A stretch of 64,000 nt of DNA from Myxococcus sp. RHSTA-1-4 (lineage in GTDB: Bacteria > Myxococcota > Myxococcia > Myxococcales > Myxococcaceae): NCBI RefSeq assembly GCF_020037125.1, contig NZ_JAIQDG010000031.1:62001-126000 (forward strand), given 5' to 3'. The first letter of the stretch is position 1. Each line of letters begins with the position of its first letter. This document shows, piece by piece, positions 24,301 to 31,771 of this stretch. The translations under genes and the position numbers were made by a program. The notes beneath the pieces were generated by a model. The model did not search any database and was not told the origin of the DNA. It saw only the letters and a program-made list of their open reading frames with translations.

Positions 24301-25415
24301 CCCCCCAGCGTGCCCACCCACAGGGTGCCGTGCCGGTCCTCCAGCACGGCGCTCACCGTTCCCTCCGGGGCCACCAGCCCCTCCGGCAGCCCGTAGGTGG
24401 TGAACGGGCCGTCGCGCAGGCGGAACAGGCCCGAATAGGAGCCCACCCAGAGGTGACCGTCGCGGTCCTCCAGCATGGACATCACCTCGGCCTCCATCAG
24501 CCCCGCGCCGGGCACCGGCTCGCTGAAGCCCTCCGTGGTGCGGCGCACCAGGCCGCCGCGGCGGGTGCCCACCCAGAGGTTGCCGTCGCCGTCCGTGTAC
24601 AGCGAGGAGATGAAGTTCTCCGGCAGCCCGTCCTCCGTGGTGAAGCGCCGGGCGAGCGCCCCATCCCAGGAGACGAGTCCCTCCACCGTCCCCAGCCACA
24701 GCACACCCGCGGAGTCCCGGCTCAGCGTCAGGACCTCGGGCCGCGGAAGAGGCCCCGGAATGGCGAAGGGCGTCTCCTCCACGTTGCCCCCCACCAGCCG
24801 CGCCAGTCCGCCCTTGGTGCCCACCCACAGCGTGCCGCCCTCTCCCTGGACCAGCGAGGTGACGGACGCATTCGGCAGGCCGTCCTCCACCGTGTACTGG
24901 CGCGCCCGCCCACCGCCCAGCGGCACCCGCCACAGCCCCACGGACGAGCCCACCCACAGCGAGCCCTCGGCCACCAGCAGCCGCGACACCTTCACCGCTT
25001 CCAGCGGCGCGGCGACACCGGGGGCCCGCTCGAAGCGGCCCTCGCGGTACGCCACCAGCCCCTGCTCGGTGCCCACCCACAACGTGCCCGCCGCGTCCTC
25101 CACCAGCGCCCGGATGGTGTGGCTGCGCAGCTCCGGCGTGTTGCGCTTGTCGAAGACGACGAAGCGCGCCCCGTCGAAGCGCACCAGTCCCTCCCAGGTG
25201 CCCAGCCACAGGTAGCCGTCGCGCGTCTGCGCCAGCGACAGCACGCTGTTCTGCGGCAGCCCGTCGTCGCCGCGCCATGAGTCCTGGCTGTACTGCGAGA
25301 CACGGCGCTCGGGGTCCAGTGCCATGCCCGGTCTCGCCAGGACGAGTCCCGCGAGAAAGAGAAGTCCGACGAGCCCGCGCCACCGGGCCCGCCCCGTGTA
25401 CCCCGAAATGCCCAT
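21360..25415 (-). CDS. Giant hybrid sensor histidine kinase: propeller sensor, Y_Y_Y, HK, receiver
   Basis: 1351 residues. An N-terminal signal/anchor (13-32) leads to about 14 two-component-propeller repeats (pattern GTLWVGT..GL..) between roughly 45 and 640, forming a predicted periplasmic double beta-propeller. A Y_Y_Y domain follows (about 690-760), then one membrane helix (760-780) and a short coiled region. HisKA has GVGHEINNPLAY (His near 841). HATPase_c shows NLLINAAQA, DTGIGI and GTGLGLSL. A 150-residue Pro/Arg/Glu-rich linker precedes a receiver domain (VLVVDDDSL near 1222, phospho-acceptor D in CDLMMPEMTG near 1270). Unlike gut Bacteroides hybrid systems there is no HTH output domain, so a separate response regulator is expected. 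ATG 25415 has GGGGGG upstream. Confidence 0.92.
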   Translation of the reverse strand: MGISGYTGRARWRGLVGLLFLAGLVLARPGMALDPERRVSQYSQDSWRGDDGLPQNSVLSLAQTRDGYLWLGTWEGLVRFDGARFVVFDKRNTPELRSHTIRALVEDAAGTLWVGTEQGLVAYREGRFERAPGVAAPLEAVKVSRLLVAEGSLWVGSSVGLWRVPLGGGRARQYTVEDGLPNASVTSLVQGEGGTLWVGTKGGLARLVGGNVEETPFAIPGPLPRPEVLTLSRDSAGVLWLGTVEGLVSWDGALARRFTTEDGLPENFISSLYTDGDGNLWVGTRRGGLVRRTTEGFSEPVPGAGLMEAEVMSMLEDRDGHLWVGSYSGLFRLRDGPFTTYGLPEGLVAPEGTVSAVLEDRHGTLWVGTLGGGLYRMEGGLIRRVGAEEGLPEKVIPAMHEDAHGTLWVGTVNGVYRYDGKRFSRLPQEQGGPREVVTALLVDSRGDRWIGTPSGLLRLHGGEVSVYGEKHGLAHPVIVMVEDAAGRVWFGSESGLLRWEEDKKGFRRFTQKDGLPGDVVLALLADPDGTVWVGTETGLGRWRKDTWERFTVAQGLYDDAVFSVIPDAGGHLWMSSNKGVSRVSRRELEEVAEGKRTRVTALGFDQRDGMRSAECNGNTQPSAWRGRDGRLWFTNIGGAIVVDPARVSTSRQPPEVRIEEVRVQNQPVPVEGRLELPPGGSRLDIRFTAFAPVDAERLPFRYRLVGHDDGWVSAEVRTATYTGLRPGSYRFEVQAQGRDGRWTESVGLDVVLEPKLWQRTGFWLLCVLGVVLLGVSVYLLRVGQLKARERWLAERVQDRTRALARANEELESHMRTLRQTQAQLVQAGRMAAVGQLAAGVGHEINNPLAYIVSNLEHASEEADALARELAADTRGVGARLRDVSQALREALHGADRVRRIVRDLKTFSRPDDEKTGPVELHAVLDSAVKIAMAELRPRAKLVRDYGDVPMVEGNEARLAQVFLNLLINAAQALPEGRAETNEVRLVTRMAPDGMVVAEVRDTGIGIAPESLGRIFDPFYTTKPQGVGTGLGLSLCHAYVTAMGGAISVESEPGRGSVFRVTLRRAARVSGAVPALPAQEWSGAREARPVPAPPVREQATAKEPRSSPVTQERGGERESMPPPAREQGAIPGAQSMPAPLSRERGTSPAKDTDARPDRGAAPRRSPDAPDAASGATATAAVDGAPGASATGAETSSARAPAREPRTDATPPESAPGAVPARGRVLVVDDDSLVSGAIRRTLSRENDVEVLVSARQALAQLSVPEPRYDVVLCDLMMPEMTGMDLFDALVQTAPRVAERVVFITGGAFTPAARTFLDRVENTRVEKPFDPEALRKLIRAEVARVRRESSGRAA

Positions 25416-25815
25416 GATGCCCCCCAGTGTCCGGCAGAACCGGCCAGGAGGACAAACGCGGTTTGTTTCAGTACGGCTAGAACGTTGAGTGGAGCAGCCC
25501 GGGCGGCAGCGGCGGGGTGCCACCTGCACCCCCTGTACGACTTCCCACCTTCCCCCGCCGCTGCCGCCGCGTCCGCCACCACCCTGGGCGCCGGAAGCCA
25601 CCCTCCCGGCGCCCTCTGGCCATGGTGACCGCGCGCTTCCAGTCGCGAAGCCCCGGTGGTGGGGGGCCTCGCCGCGTCGCGCTGGGGGTGAAGATGAGAG
25701 CCGCGCCCCTCCCACGCCACTGCGGGAAGAGGACAGGAGGCATGTCCTCCGGTCGAGCCAGGGTGGCCACCAGGCGCTCGAAGTCCCGCCTGCCGCCGCA
25801 CCCGCGCCACCGGCC
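25416..25815. other. Intergenic region upstream of the hybrid kinase gene
   Basis: About 400 nt between the kinase start and the oxidase stop (both minus strand). The region contains ACAAAC-GCG-GTTTGT (25452-25466), a perfect inverted repeat 37 nt upstream of the kinase start, with AT-rich bases around it: a likely promoter/operator area. The rest is GC-rich; short open frames exist but their composition (Arg, Gly, Trp runs) argues against genes. Confidence 0.4.
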
Positions 25816-27762
25816 TCAGGGCGCCGGGGTCAGCGACAACTCCAGGTCGAAGGAGACGTCGCTGGAGGTGGAGTTCGCCTGCTTCACCATGACGGCCACC
25901 ACGTTGTCCCCGACGACGAAGGGGTTGGGGGACAGCGGCAGCGTGGCGGTGAGCACGGCGTTGTCCCCGGAGGTGCCGCTGGCCCACGCGCCATACGCAG
26001 TGCCGTTACCCATGTTGCGCTGGTACAGGAGTTTCCCGTTCACCCACACGCCCACCCCGTCGTCGAAGAGGACGCGCAGGCGGGCCTCGGTGATGGGCTT
26101 GTCCAGCCGCACCGTCTTGCGGAAGTAGTAGCTGGGCTGCCGGGGCGTGGCCCGGTACAGCGCGGTGGCCTCGTCCCCGTCCCCATAGCCGAGCTGCGCC
26201 GGCCCCGTCTTCCACGCCGCATCGTTGAAGCCGGGCGCCGTCCACCCGCTGCCCAGGTCCACGCCCCGGTCGTCGTACCGCCACGTGGCCCCGAAGGAGA
26301 TGACCCGCGCCGGGTCCGTCGGAGGCGGAGGCGGGGGCGGAGCGCCGCTGCCGCCCACGCGGAGGATGTGCCCCACGGAGGGCACGCCCTGGCCGTTGAG
26401 GAGGAACAGCAGGTAGTAGCCCGGCGGGGCGCGGCGCGAGTCCGCGGGGGCGGTGACGCTCACGCCGCCCGAGGCGACGGTGAAGGCGAGCGGCACGAAG
26501 CGCTGCTCCATGTTGTTGGAGTGCGTGACGGAGGACAGCCGCACCAGCGTCACCCGGGCGAGCGAGGCCGCGTCCGGCGTCCCCACCGTGAAGGTGGCGC
26601 CGTACTCCACCGAGGCGGGCGCGGTGGAGAGCGAGGGCCGCGCGCCCTTGAAGAGGTACGGCGGTGAATACACCTGCGCGCTCTTCTCGCCGCGCCCGCC
26701 CGCGGACAGCACGCGGCCGTCCGGCAGCAGCAGCGCGGTGGAGTGGTAGCCCCGGTAGCGGGACTCGGAGGCCAGCACCGTCCACCGCCCGGTGGCCGGG
26801 TCCCACAGCTCCGCCGCGCGCACCGGCACGGACTTGTTGTCGAAGCCCGAGCCGCCGCTGCCGCCCGTCACCAGCACCTTCCCATCCGGCAGAATCGTGG
26901 CGTTCTGCTGCCGCCGCCCCCGGCTCATCGCGCCGGTGGCCCGCCACACGGGCGAGGACTCCCGCAGGTCGATGGTCTCCGCCGTGGCCTTCGGCGGGTC
27001 CGAGCCACCGAGGATGAGGATGCGGCCCTCGTCGTACATCACCGCGTTGCCATAGGAGCGGCTGCCGTAGCGCTTGGGGGGACAGGAGCTCCACGCCCCG
27101 GTGCCGCGCGGGTCCAGCCAGCCGCACTCGGTGCGGTAGCCCGCGTAGAAGACGCGGCCGTCCGGCGCGGTGAACAACCACGGGTAGTAGGGCAGCTCGC
27201 GCCGCGCAGAGGTGAGGTTGCGCCAGGTGTTGGTGGCGGGCTGGTACACCTGGGGCAGCGTGTTGGAGCCCGCGTCGTGGTCGATGTTGCCGGCGATGAC
27301 CAGCACCTCGCCCGTGGCCAGCGTGGTGTTGGTGGGGTACCAGCGGGCCGCGTTCATGTCCGGCGCGTCGCGCCACGTGTTGGTGAAGGCGTCGTAGAGG
27401 ACGACGTCCTTCAGGCCCACGTCGCTGGAGATGTGTCCGCCGGTGACGAGCAGCCTCCCGTCCCCGAGGAAGGAGTGGCCGGAGCAGAAGATGTTGTGCC
27501 CGGGCCGGGGCAGCACCTGGATGACACCCGACACCGGGTCCCAGGTGCGCGCGGTGTCTCCCGCCTCGAACTCGGGGAAGAACATCACCTTTCCCGTGGG
27601 GAGCAGGTGCGCGTGCACCGCCGGCTCGGGCCAGCTCATCAGCGGCCCCCACCGTCCCACCACCGAGTCCTGCGCGGCAGCCACCGGCGCCACCAGCAGC
27701 GCGAGCGCCAGCATTCCCCACCGGAACCGAGCCGGTCCGCGGGGCCTTCCCGTTTCAGCCAT
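25816..27762 (-). CDS. Secreted copper radical oxidase (galactose/glyoxal oxidase type) with C-terminal beta domain
   Basis: 648 residues with a signal peptide (MLALALLVAPVAAAQ). A seven-bladed kelch propeller and a DUF1929-type Ig domain make the galactose oxidase fold. All residues needed for the Cu-radical site appear to be present: C93 (NIFCSGHSF) for the Cys-Tyr crosslink, Y142 (RWYPTNT), Y339-H340 (RGYHSTALLLPDG) and H414 (SVTHSNNMEQR), matching C228, Y272, Y495, H496 and H581 of Fusarium galactose oxidase. It should oxidise a primary alcohol or aldehyde and release H2O2 outside the cell. After a Pro linker, residues 510-648 (FNDAAWKTGPAQLGYGDGDE, FRKTV, FDDGVGVWVNG) form a jelly-roll, probably carbohydrate-binding. 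ATG 27762 has GGAGGACG upstream. Confidence 0.88.
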   Translation of the reverse strand: MAETGRPRGPARFRWGMLALALLVAPVAAAQDSVVGRWGPLMSWPEPAVHAHLLPTGKVMFFPEFEAGDTARTWDPVSGVIQVLPRPGHNIFCSGHSFLGDGRLLVTGGHISSDVGLKDVVLYDAFTNTWRDAPDMNAARWYPTNTTLATGEVLVIAGNIDHDAGSNTLPQVYQPATNTWRNLTSARRELPYYPWLFTAPDGRVFYAGYRTECGWLDPRGTGAWSSCPPKRYGSRSYGNAVMYDEGRILILGGSDPPKATAETIDLRESSPVWRATGAMSRGRRQQNATILPDGKVLVTGGSGGSGFDNKSVPVRAAELWDPATGRWTVLASESRYRGYHSTALLLPDGRVLSAGGRGEKSAQVYSPPYLFKGARPSLSTAPASVEYGATFTVGTPDAASLARVTLVRLSSVTHSNNMEQRFVPLAFTVASGGVSVTAPADSRRAPPGYYLLFLLNGQGVPSVGHILRVGGSGAPPPPPPPTDPARVISFGATWRYDDRGVDLGSGWTAPGFNDAAWKTGPAQLGYGDGDEATALYRATPRQPSYYFRKTVRLDKPITEARLRVLFDDGVGVWVNGKLLYQRNMGNGTAYGAWASGTSGDNAVLTATLPLSPNPFVVGDNVVAVMVKQANSTSSDVSFDLELSLTPAP

Positions 27763-27986
27763 ACGTCGTCCTCCAGGCAAGGGCGGGACGGTGTGCACGG
27801 ACGCAGCGGAGCGTCATCGGCCCGCGGTCGGGAGCGGTGATGCCGGCGCGACAGGGGGCCTCGCCTGGAGGGACGTCAGCGCTGCTCGCGCGCCGTGAGA
27901 CGCGGCAGGCCGTCGTGGCCGCGAGAAGTGTTCCCCCTGTTCCCCGCGCGCTCATGTCTATATTGGCGGCCCCGAAAAGAGGGTGG

Positions 27987-28658
27987 ATGAGCGACGGGTC
28001 GTTGTTCTCGACGGACGTGGTCAGCACCGAGTCCCGCTACCAGTGGCGCCTGTGGCTGGCGGACCTGCTGGACGTGGCGACGGCGGCCCTGGTGGGCTGG
28101 GCCGCGCTCCGGGCATTGGAGCAGGAGCGCACGCCCGGAAGCATGGCCGTCGCCATGGCGCTGGCGTGGCTCGCCGCGTCCGCCGTGGGCGGGCTGACGG
28201 GCCGGACGCTGTGGCGCCAGGTGACGGGCGTGCGGCTGGTGCGGGGCGAGCGCGCACCGGGCCTGCCGCTCGGGCTGGCGCGGGCCTTCACCGCGCCGCC
28301 GGAGCTGCTGCTGAACGTGGTGCTGCTGCGGCGTCCGCTGGACGGAAGGCTGGGCATGCACCCCGAGCGGGTGTCCCCGGGCGCCGGTCCCTGGCTGAAG
28401 GGCGTGGCCGTGCAGCTCCCGTGGCTGGCGGTGCTGGCCGGCGCCGTGTGGCTGCTCATCACGCCCACGAAGGCGGAGGCGCGGAAGTACCTGGGAAGGA
28501 CGCTCACGGGCTGGCACTGCTGCCATGGCACGCGGGACGTGACGTGGGAGTGCCGCACCTCGCTGGACCGGGCGGTGCGCGGCGCGCGCGGCGGCGACCC
28601 GGAGCTGACGGCGGTGGTAGCTGACTGCCCCGTGGCCGCGAAGCGCCTGGGGGAGTGA
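27987..28658 (+). CDS. RDD-family membrane protein
   Basis: 223 residues. Three hydrophobic helices are visible (about 25-45, 60-78, 150-170). The first begins RLWLADLLDVATAALVGW, with the Arg and Asp positions that name the RDD family; GRTLWRQVTGVRLVR is the conserved second motif, and a C-terminal soluble segment contains four Cys (GWHCCHGTRD, WECRT, ADCPV) that may form disulfides in the periplasm. RDD proteins are of mostly unknown, possibly transport-related, function. ATG 27987 is preferred over 27954 because AGAGGG precedes it. The gene is divergent from the copper oxidase, with about 220 nt between. Confidence 0.75.
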   Translation: MSDGSLFSTDVVSTESRYQWRLWLADLLDVATAALVGWAALRALEQERTPGSMAVAMALAWLAASAVGGLTGRTLWRQVTGVRLVRGERAPGLPLGLARAFTAPPELLLNVVLLRRPLDGRLGMHPERVSPGAGPWLKGVAVQLPWLAVLAGAVWLLITPTKAEARKYLGRTLTGWHCCHGTRDVTWECRTSLDRAVRGARGGDPELTAVVADCPVAAKRLGE

Positions 28659-28710
28659 GGGGCCCGCGGCCGGAGCCGCCGGGCGGGCCCCAGCCTCCGC
28701 CGGGGATGCT

Positions 28711-31299
28711 TCAGCGCAGCGGGATGACGAGCTCGCCTTCCTCGCAGAAGACACCCACCATGTTGGTGGGCACGTCGAAGTTCACGTTGACCCTGAACCG
28801 GTTGACGGTGCGCTCCTCGCCGGCCTTGAGGTCTCCCAGCCAGGCCGTCTTCCGTCCATCCTTCACCACGTTGCACTTCGTCCAGGTCGTGGTGCCCAGG
28901 TTGCGCACCTTGATGCCGGGGTCGAGGAAGCTCGACACCCCGCTCTGCTTGCTCGCGGTGCCGTAGAGGGGCTTCTTCTCGGGCTTCACGGGCTCCTCGG
29001 CCGGAGCGGACTCGGCCGTCTCCGGCGCGGCCGCCTCCGCCTCGGGCTTGCCGGAGGTGGCCGCCGAAGCCAGGGGCAGCGCCAGGTAGAGCTCCCCGCT
29101 GGAGGCGAGGGCCGCGTCATCCAGCTCCAGGTACGCCCGCCGGAGCCGCAGTACGGACTTGAGCGGCTTCTGCACCCGGGCGAGACCGAGCACCGGCCTC
29201 CGGCCGTCCTTCCCCGCCGGCCCCACCACCTCCAGCTCCGTGCCTGGAAGCAGCTTCGCGTCCCGGCTCCGCTCGACATAGAACCTGCCGCCCTCGTCCA
29301 CCACCTTGAGCACCGCCGCGGGGGAGACGTACCGGACCGTCGGAGCCGGGGCCGGAGCCGGGGCCGGAGTGACGGGCTTCTTCTTCCCGGTGGACTTCGC
29401 CGTGGACGTCGGGCGCTTGCCATGCTCCGCGTCCGGAGCCACGGCCTCTTCATCCGCCTTGCCCGGAGCCACGCTTCCCGCGGCGGCGAGCGCGGAGGAC
29501 GGCACGGCCTCCGCCACCGGAGTGCCCTGCCCCCCGGCCGGTACCACCTCCGGGGTTGCCGTGCCGGTCGCATCCGCGGAGCCAGGGGCCGGGGTCTCCG
29601 AGCCCGCCGCGCTCGCGGTGCCCGGGGCCGGCGTCTCCGAGCCGGGAGAGCCCGCCGCGACCGCGGTGCCCGGGGCCGGCGTCTTCGAGCCGACGGCGCC
29701 CGTGGCAGCCGCCCCCGGATTCTCCCCCCCGGCCGCCGTGCCCGCGCCGGGCGCATCCGAGCCGGGCTTCACGGCAAGGCCAGAGGCCGGCACCGTGGCC
29801 GGGGCGGGCACCACCGCGGGCTGACGGACGAACAGCGCGGTGGTGGCGGCGGTGGCAATCACCAGCAGCACGGCGATGGCGGCGTAGAGCCCCACCGGGC
29901 GCTTCCGGGACTCCCTCGCCTCCAGCGCATCGTCCTCCCCGGCATCGGCCGTGGGCAGCGGGCGCGAGGGCCTTCGCGGAGCGGGCACCTCGTCCGCGGC
30001 TCCGTCCCCTGCCTCCACCGTGGGCACCGGGCGCGAGGCCTTGCGCACGCGCTGGCCTCCACTGTCGGAGCGCTCGGTGCCCGGCACGGGCCCCTGGCGC
30101 ACCGCGGTGACGCCCGAGTCCACGTCGTCACCGTCCGCGTAGACGGCATCGGGCCGGGCCACGCCCCCGGAGCGGCGCCCCGGCGGCTGGATGTCGCTGG
30201 CGTTGCGCATCACCGTGGGCTCGAACCCCGTCACCTCTTCCTCCTCGGAGGACGGCTGCGGGCCGGTGCCGTAGACGCCCGTGCCCGTGCCCGGCAGGGG
30301 CGTGCGGCGCAGGCCGGCGGAGGAGGACACCTTGGAGATGAGCTTGCGCTGCGCGGCGAAGGCCTCCGGGCACAGGGTGCGGACGAACTGGCCCACCTCC
30401 TCGGCGCCCACCGACGCGCTCGAGCGCACCAGCTCCCCGTTGAGCGCGCGGGCCCACTCGTCCGTGCGCGCGTAGCGCCCGTCCGGCTTCGCCTCCAGCG
30501 CGCGCCGCACCACCGCGTCCAGCGCGGTGTCCACGTCCGGACGCAGCTCCTGCAGCGCGGGCACCACCGGCTGCGACATGGCCGCCATCATCTCCCCCAC
30601 CGTCCCGTGGGGAATGAGCGCGCGGCCCGCCAGCATCTCCCACAGCACCACGCCGCTCGAATAGATGTCGCTGCGGTGGTCCACGGGCTCGGCCCGCACC
30701 TGCTCCGGGGACATGTACCCCAGCTTCCCCATCACCGTGGACGGCAGCGTGTACTTGCTGCGCGCCGCGGACTTGGCGAGGCCGAAGTCGATGACCTTCA
30801 CCTCGCCCTCGTACGACACCATGACGTTGTGCGGGGACACGTCCCGGTGGACGATGCCCAGCGGCGTGCCGTCCGGCCCCGCCTTGCGGTGCGCGTAGCC
30901 CAGGCCCTCCGCGATGCGCTGGCCGATGAACAGCGCCACCGGCACCGGCACCGCCACCCCTTGCGCCCGCGCCTGCTCCAGCAGGTACGCCAGGTCCACG
31001 CCGGCCACGTACTCCAGCGCCATGTAGTAGGTGCCGTCCGCCTCGCCCATGTCGTAGACCTGGGCAATCGACGAGTGGACGAGGTGCACCAGCACCTTGG
31101 CCTCGTGGTGGAACCGGTCCAGGAACTGCCGGTCCTTCAGCAGCGCCGGGAGAATCGTCTTGACGATGCACGGCTTCTCGAAGCCGGCCGCGCCGCTGAT
31201 CTTCGCCAGGAAGACTTCGCCCATCCCCCCCTGGCCCAGGGGGTGGACGAGCTCATAGCGCCCGAGAAAGCGGGGGGACTCTGTGGGTGCGGGACTCAT
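28711..31299 (-). CDS. Transmembrane Ser/Thr protein kinase with Pro/Ala-rich extracytoplasmic region
   Basis: 862 residues. The Hanks-type kinase domain covers about 12-290: GQGGMGEVFLAK, VKTILP (ATP Lys), IVHRDVSPHNVMV (catalytic Asp), VIDFGLAKS (DFG) and GYMSPEQ. It is followed by a cytoplasmic linker with Arg/Pro-rich repeats and one membrane helix (about 470-491). A low-complexity stretch, rich in TPAPGTA/GSETPAPGSA repeats, leads to two small beta domains at the C-terminus, one containing TWTKCNVV and FRVNVNFDVP. The external part may sense a cell-wall or predation cue. ATG 31299 has a perfect AGGAGAAG site. Such kinases are abundant in myxobacteria; the substrate is unknown. Confidence 0.92.
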   Translation of the reverse strand: MSPAPTESPRFLGRYELVHPLGQGGMGEVFLAKISGAAGFEKPCIVKTILPALLKDRQFLDRFHHEAKVLVHLVHSSIAQVYDMGEADGTYYMALEYVAGVDLAYLLEQARAQGVAVPVPVALFIGQRIAEGLGYAHRKAGPDGTPLGIVHRDVSPHNVMVSYEGEVKVIDFGLAKSAARSKYTLPSTVMGKLGYMSPEQVRAEPVDHRSDIYSSGVVLWEMLAGRALIPHGTVGEMMAAMSQPVVPALQELRPDVDTALDAVVRRALEAKPDGRYARTDEWARALNGELVRSSASVGAEEVGQFVRTLCPEAFAAQRKLISKVSSSAGLRRTPLPGTGTGVYGTGPQPSSEEEEVTGFEPTVMRNASDIQPPGRRSGGVARPDAVYADGDDVDSGVTAVRQGPVPGTERSDSGGQRVRKASRPVPTVEAGDGAADEVPAPRRPSRPLPTADAGEDDALEARESRKRPVGLYAAIAVLLVIATAATTALFVRQPAVVPAPATVPASGLAVKPGSDAPGAGTAAGGENPGAAATGAVGSKTPAPGTAVAAGSPGSETPAPGTASAAGSETPAPGSADATGTATPEVVPAGGQGTPVAEAVPSSALAAAGSVAPGKADEEAVAPDAEHGKRPTSTAKSTGKKKPVTPAPAPAPAPTVRYVSPAAVLKVVDEGGRFYVERSRDAKLLPGTELEVVGPAGKDGRRPVLGLARVQKPLKSVLRLRRAYLELDDAALASSGELYLALPLASAATSGKPEAEAAAPETAESAPAEEPVKPEKKPLYGTASKQSGVSSFLDPGIKVRNLGTTTWTKCNVVKDGRKTAWLGDLKAGEERTVNRFRVNVNFDVPTNMVGVFCEEGELVIPLR

Positions 31300-31771
31300 G
31301 GCTTCTCCTGGCAGCGAAGCACCCGGACACACACGGAATCAAGCAGCCGGGGGACCTTCCAGCGGATGGACACCTCTGACGTTGTGAACGGAAACACCGT
31401 TCCCCGGGGAGGGTGTCAGACCCGTCCGGCACAACTGTCCGTGAAACAGGGGCAATACGCGCCCGGGCTGGCTTCGTCGAAGGCCTTCGCGGGTGCGCCC
31501 CGTGCGTCCCATCGCACGTGGTGTGGGTGCATGAGGGCAGGGAGGCAAGGGGAGGGCCCTGGGAGCGGCCAGGGCCCGGAGGCCGCCGCGGTTTGGAGGC
31601 CCAACACACGCGATGTGAACCCCCGCACCTCCCGTGCCTGGCGCCTTCCCGCGGCCGTTGCGGCACCGCGGAGGGATGCACTCCCTGAAGGCATACGCGC
31701 CGGCTGACTCGAGGCCCTCCAGCTTCGAGCGGGGCGCGGTCGCCGCACGGTGGTGACGGAAGGAGTGGCTC
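31300..31771. other. Divergent intergenic region, Ser/Thr kinase / S8 protease
   Basis: No gene seen in 470 nt. Two structures stand out: GAACGG-AAACA-CCGTTC (31386-31402), about 90 nt before the kinase start and a possible operator, and GGGCCCTGG-GAGCGG-CCAGGGCCC (31554-31577), a perfect 9-bp stem without U tract. A small RNA or an isolating terminator is possible. Confidence 0.35.

Noticed and set aside
22308-25280. Very long open frame opposite the hybrid kinase gene
   Set aside because: It is rich in Arg, His and Pro and has no domain pattern; it reflects the GC3 bias of the real gene on the minus strand.
25477-25770. 97-codon open frame between oxidase and hybrid kinase genes
   Set aside because: It is Arg/Gly/Trp-rich, lacks a ribosome binding site and shows no recognisable fold.
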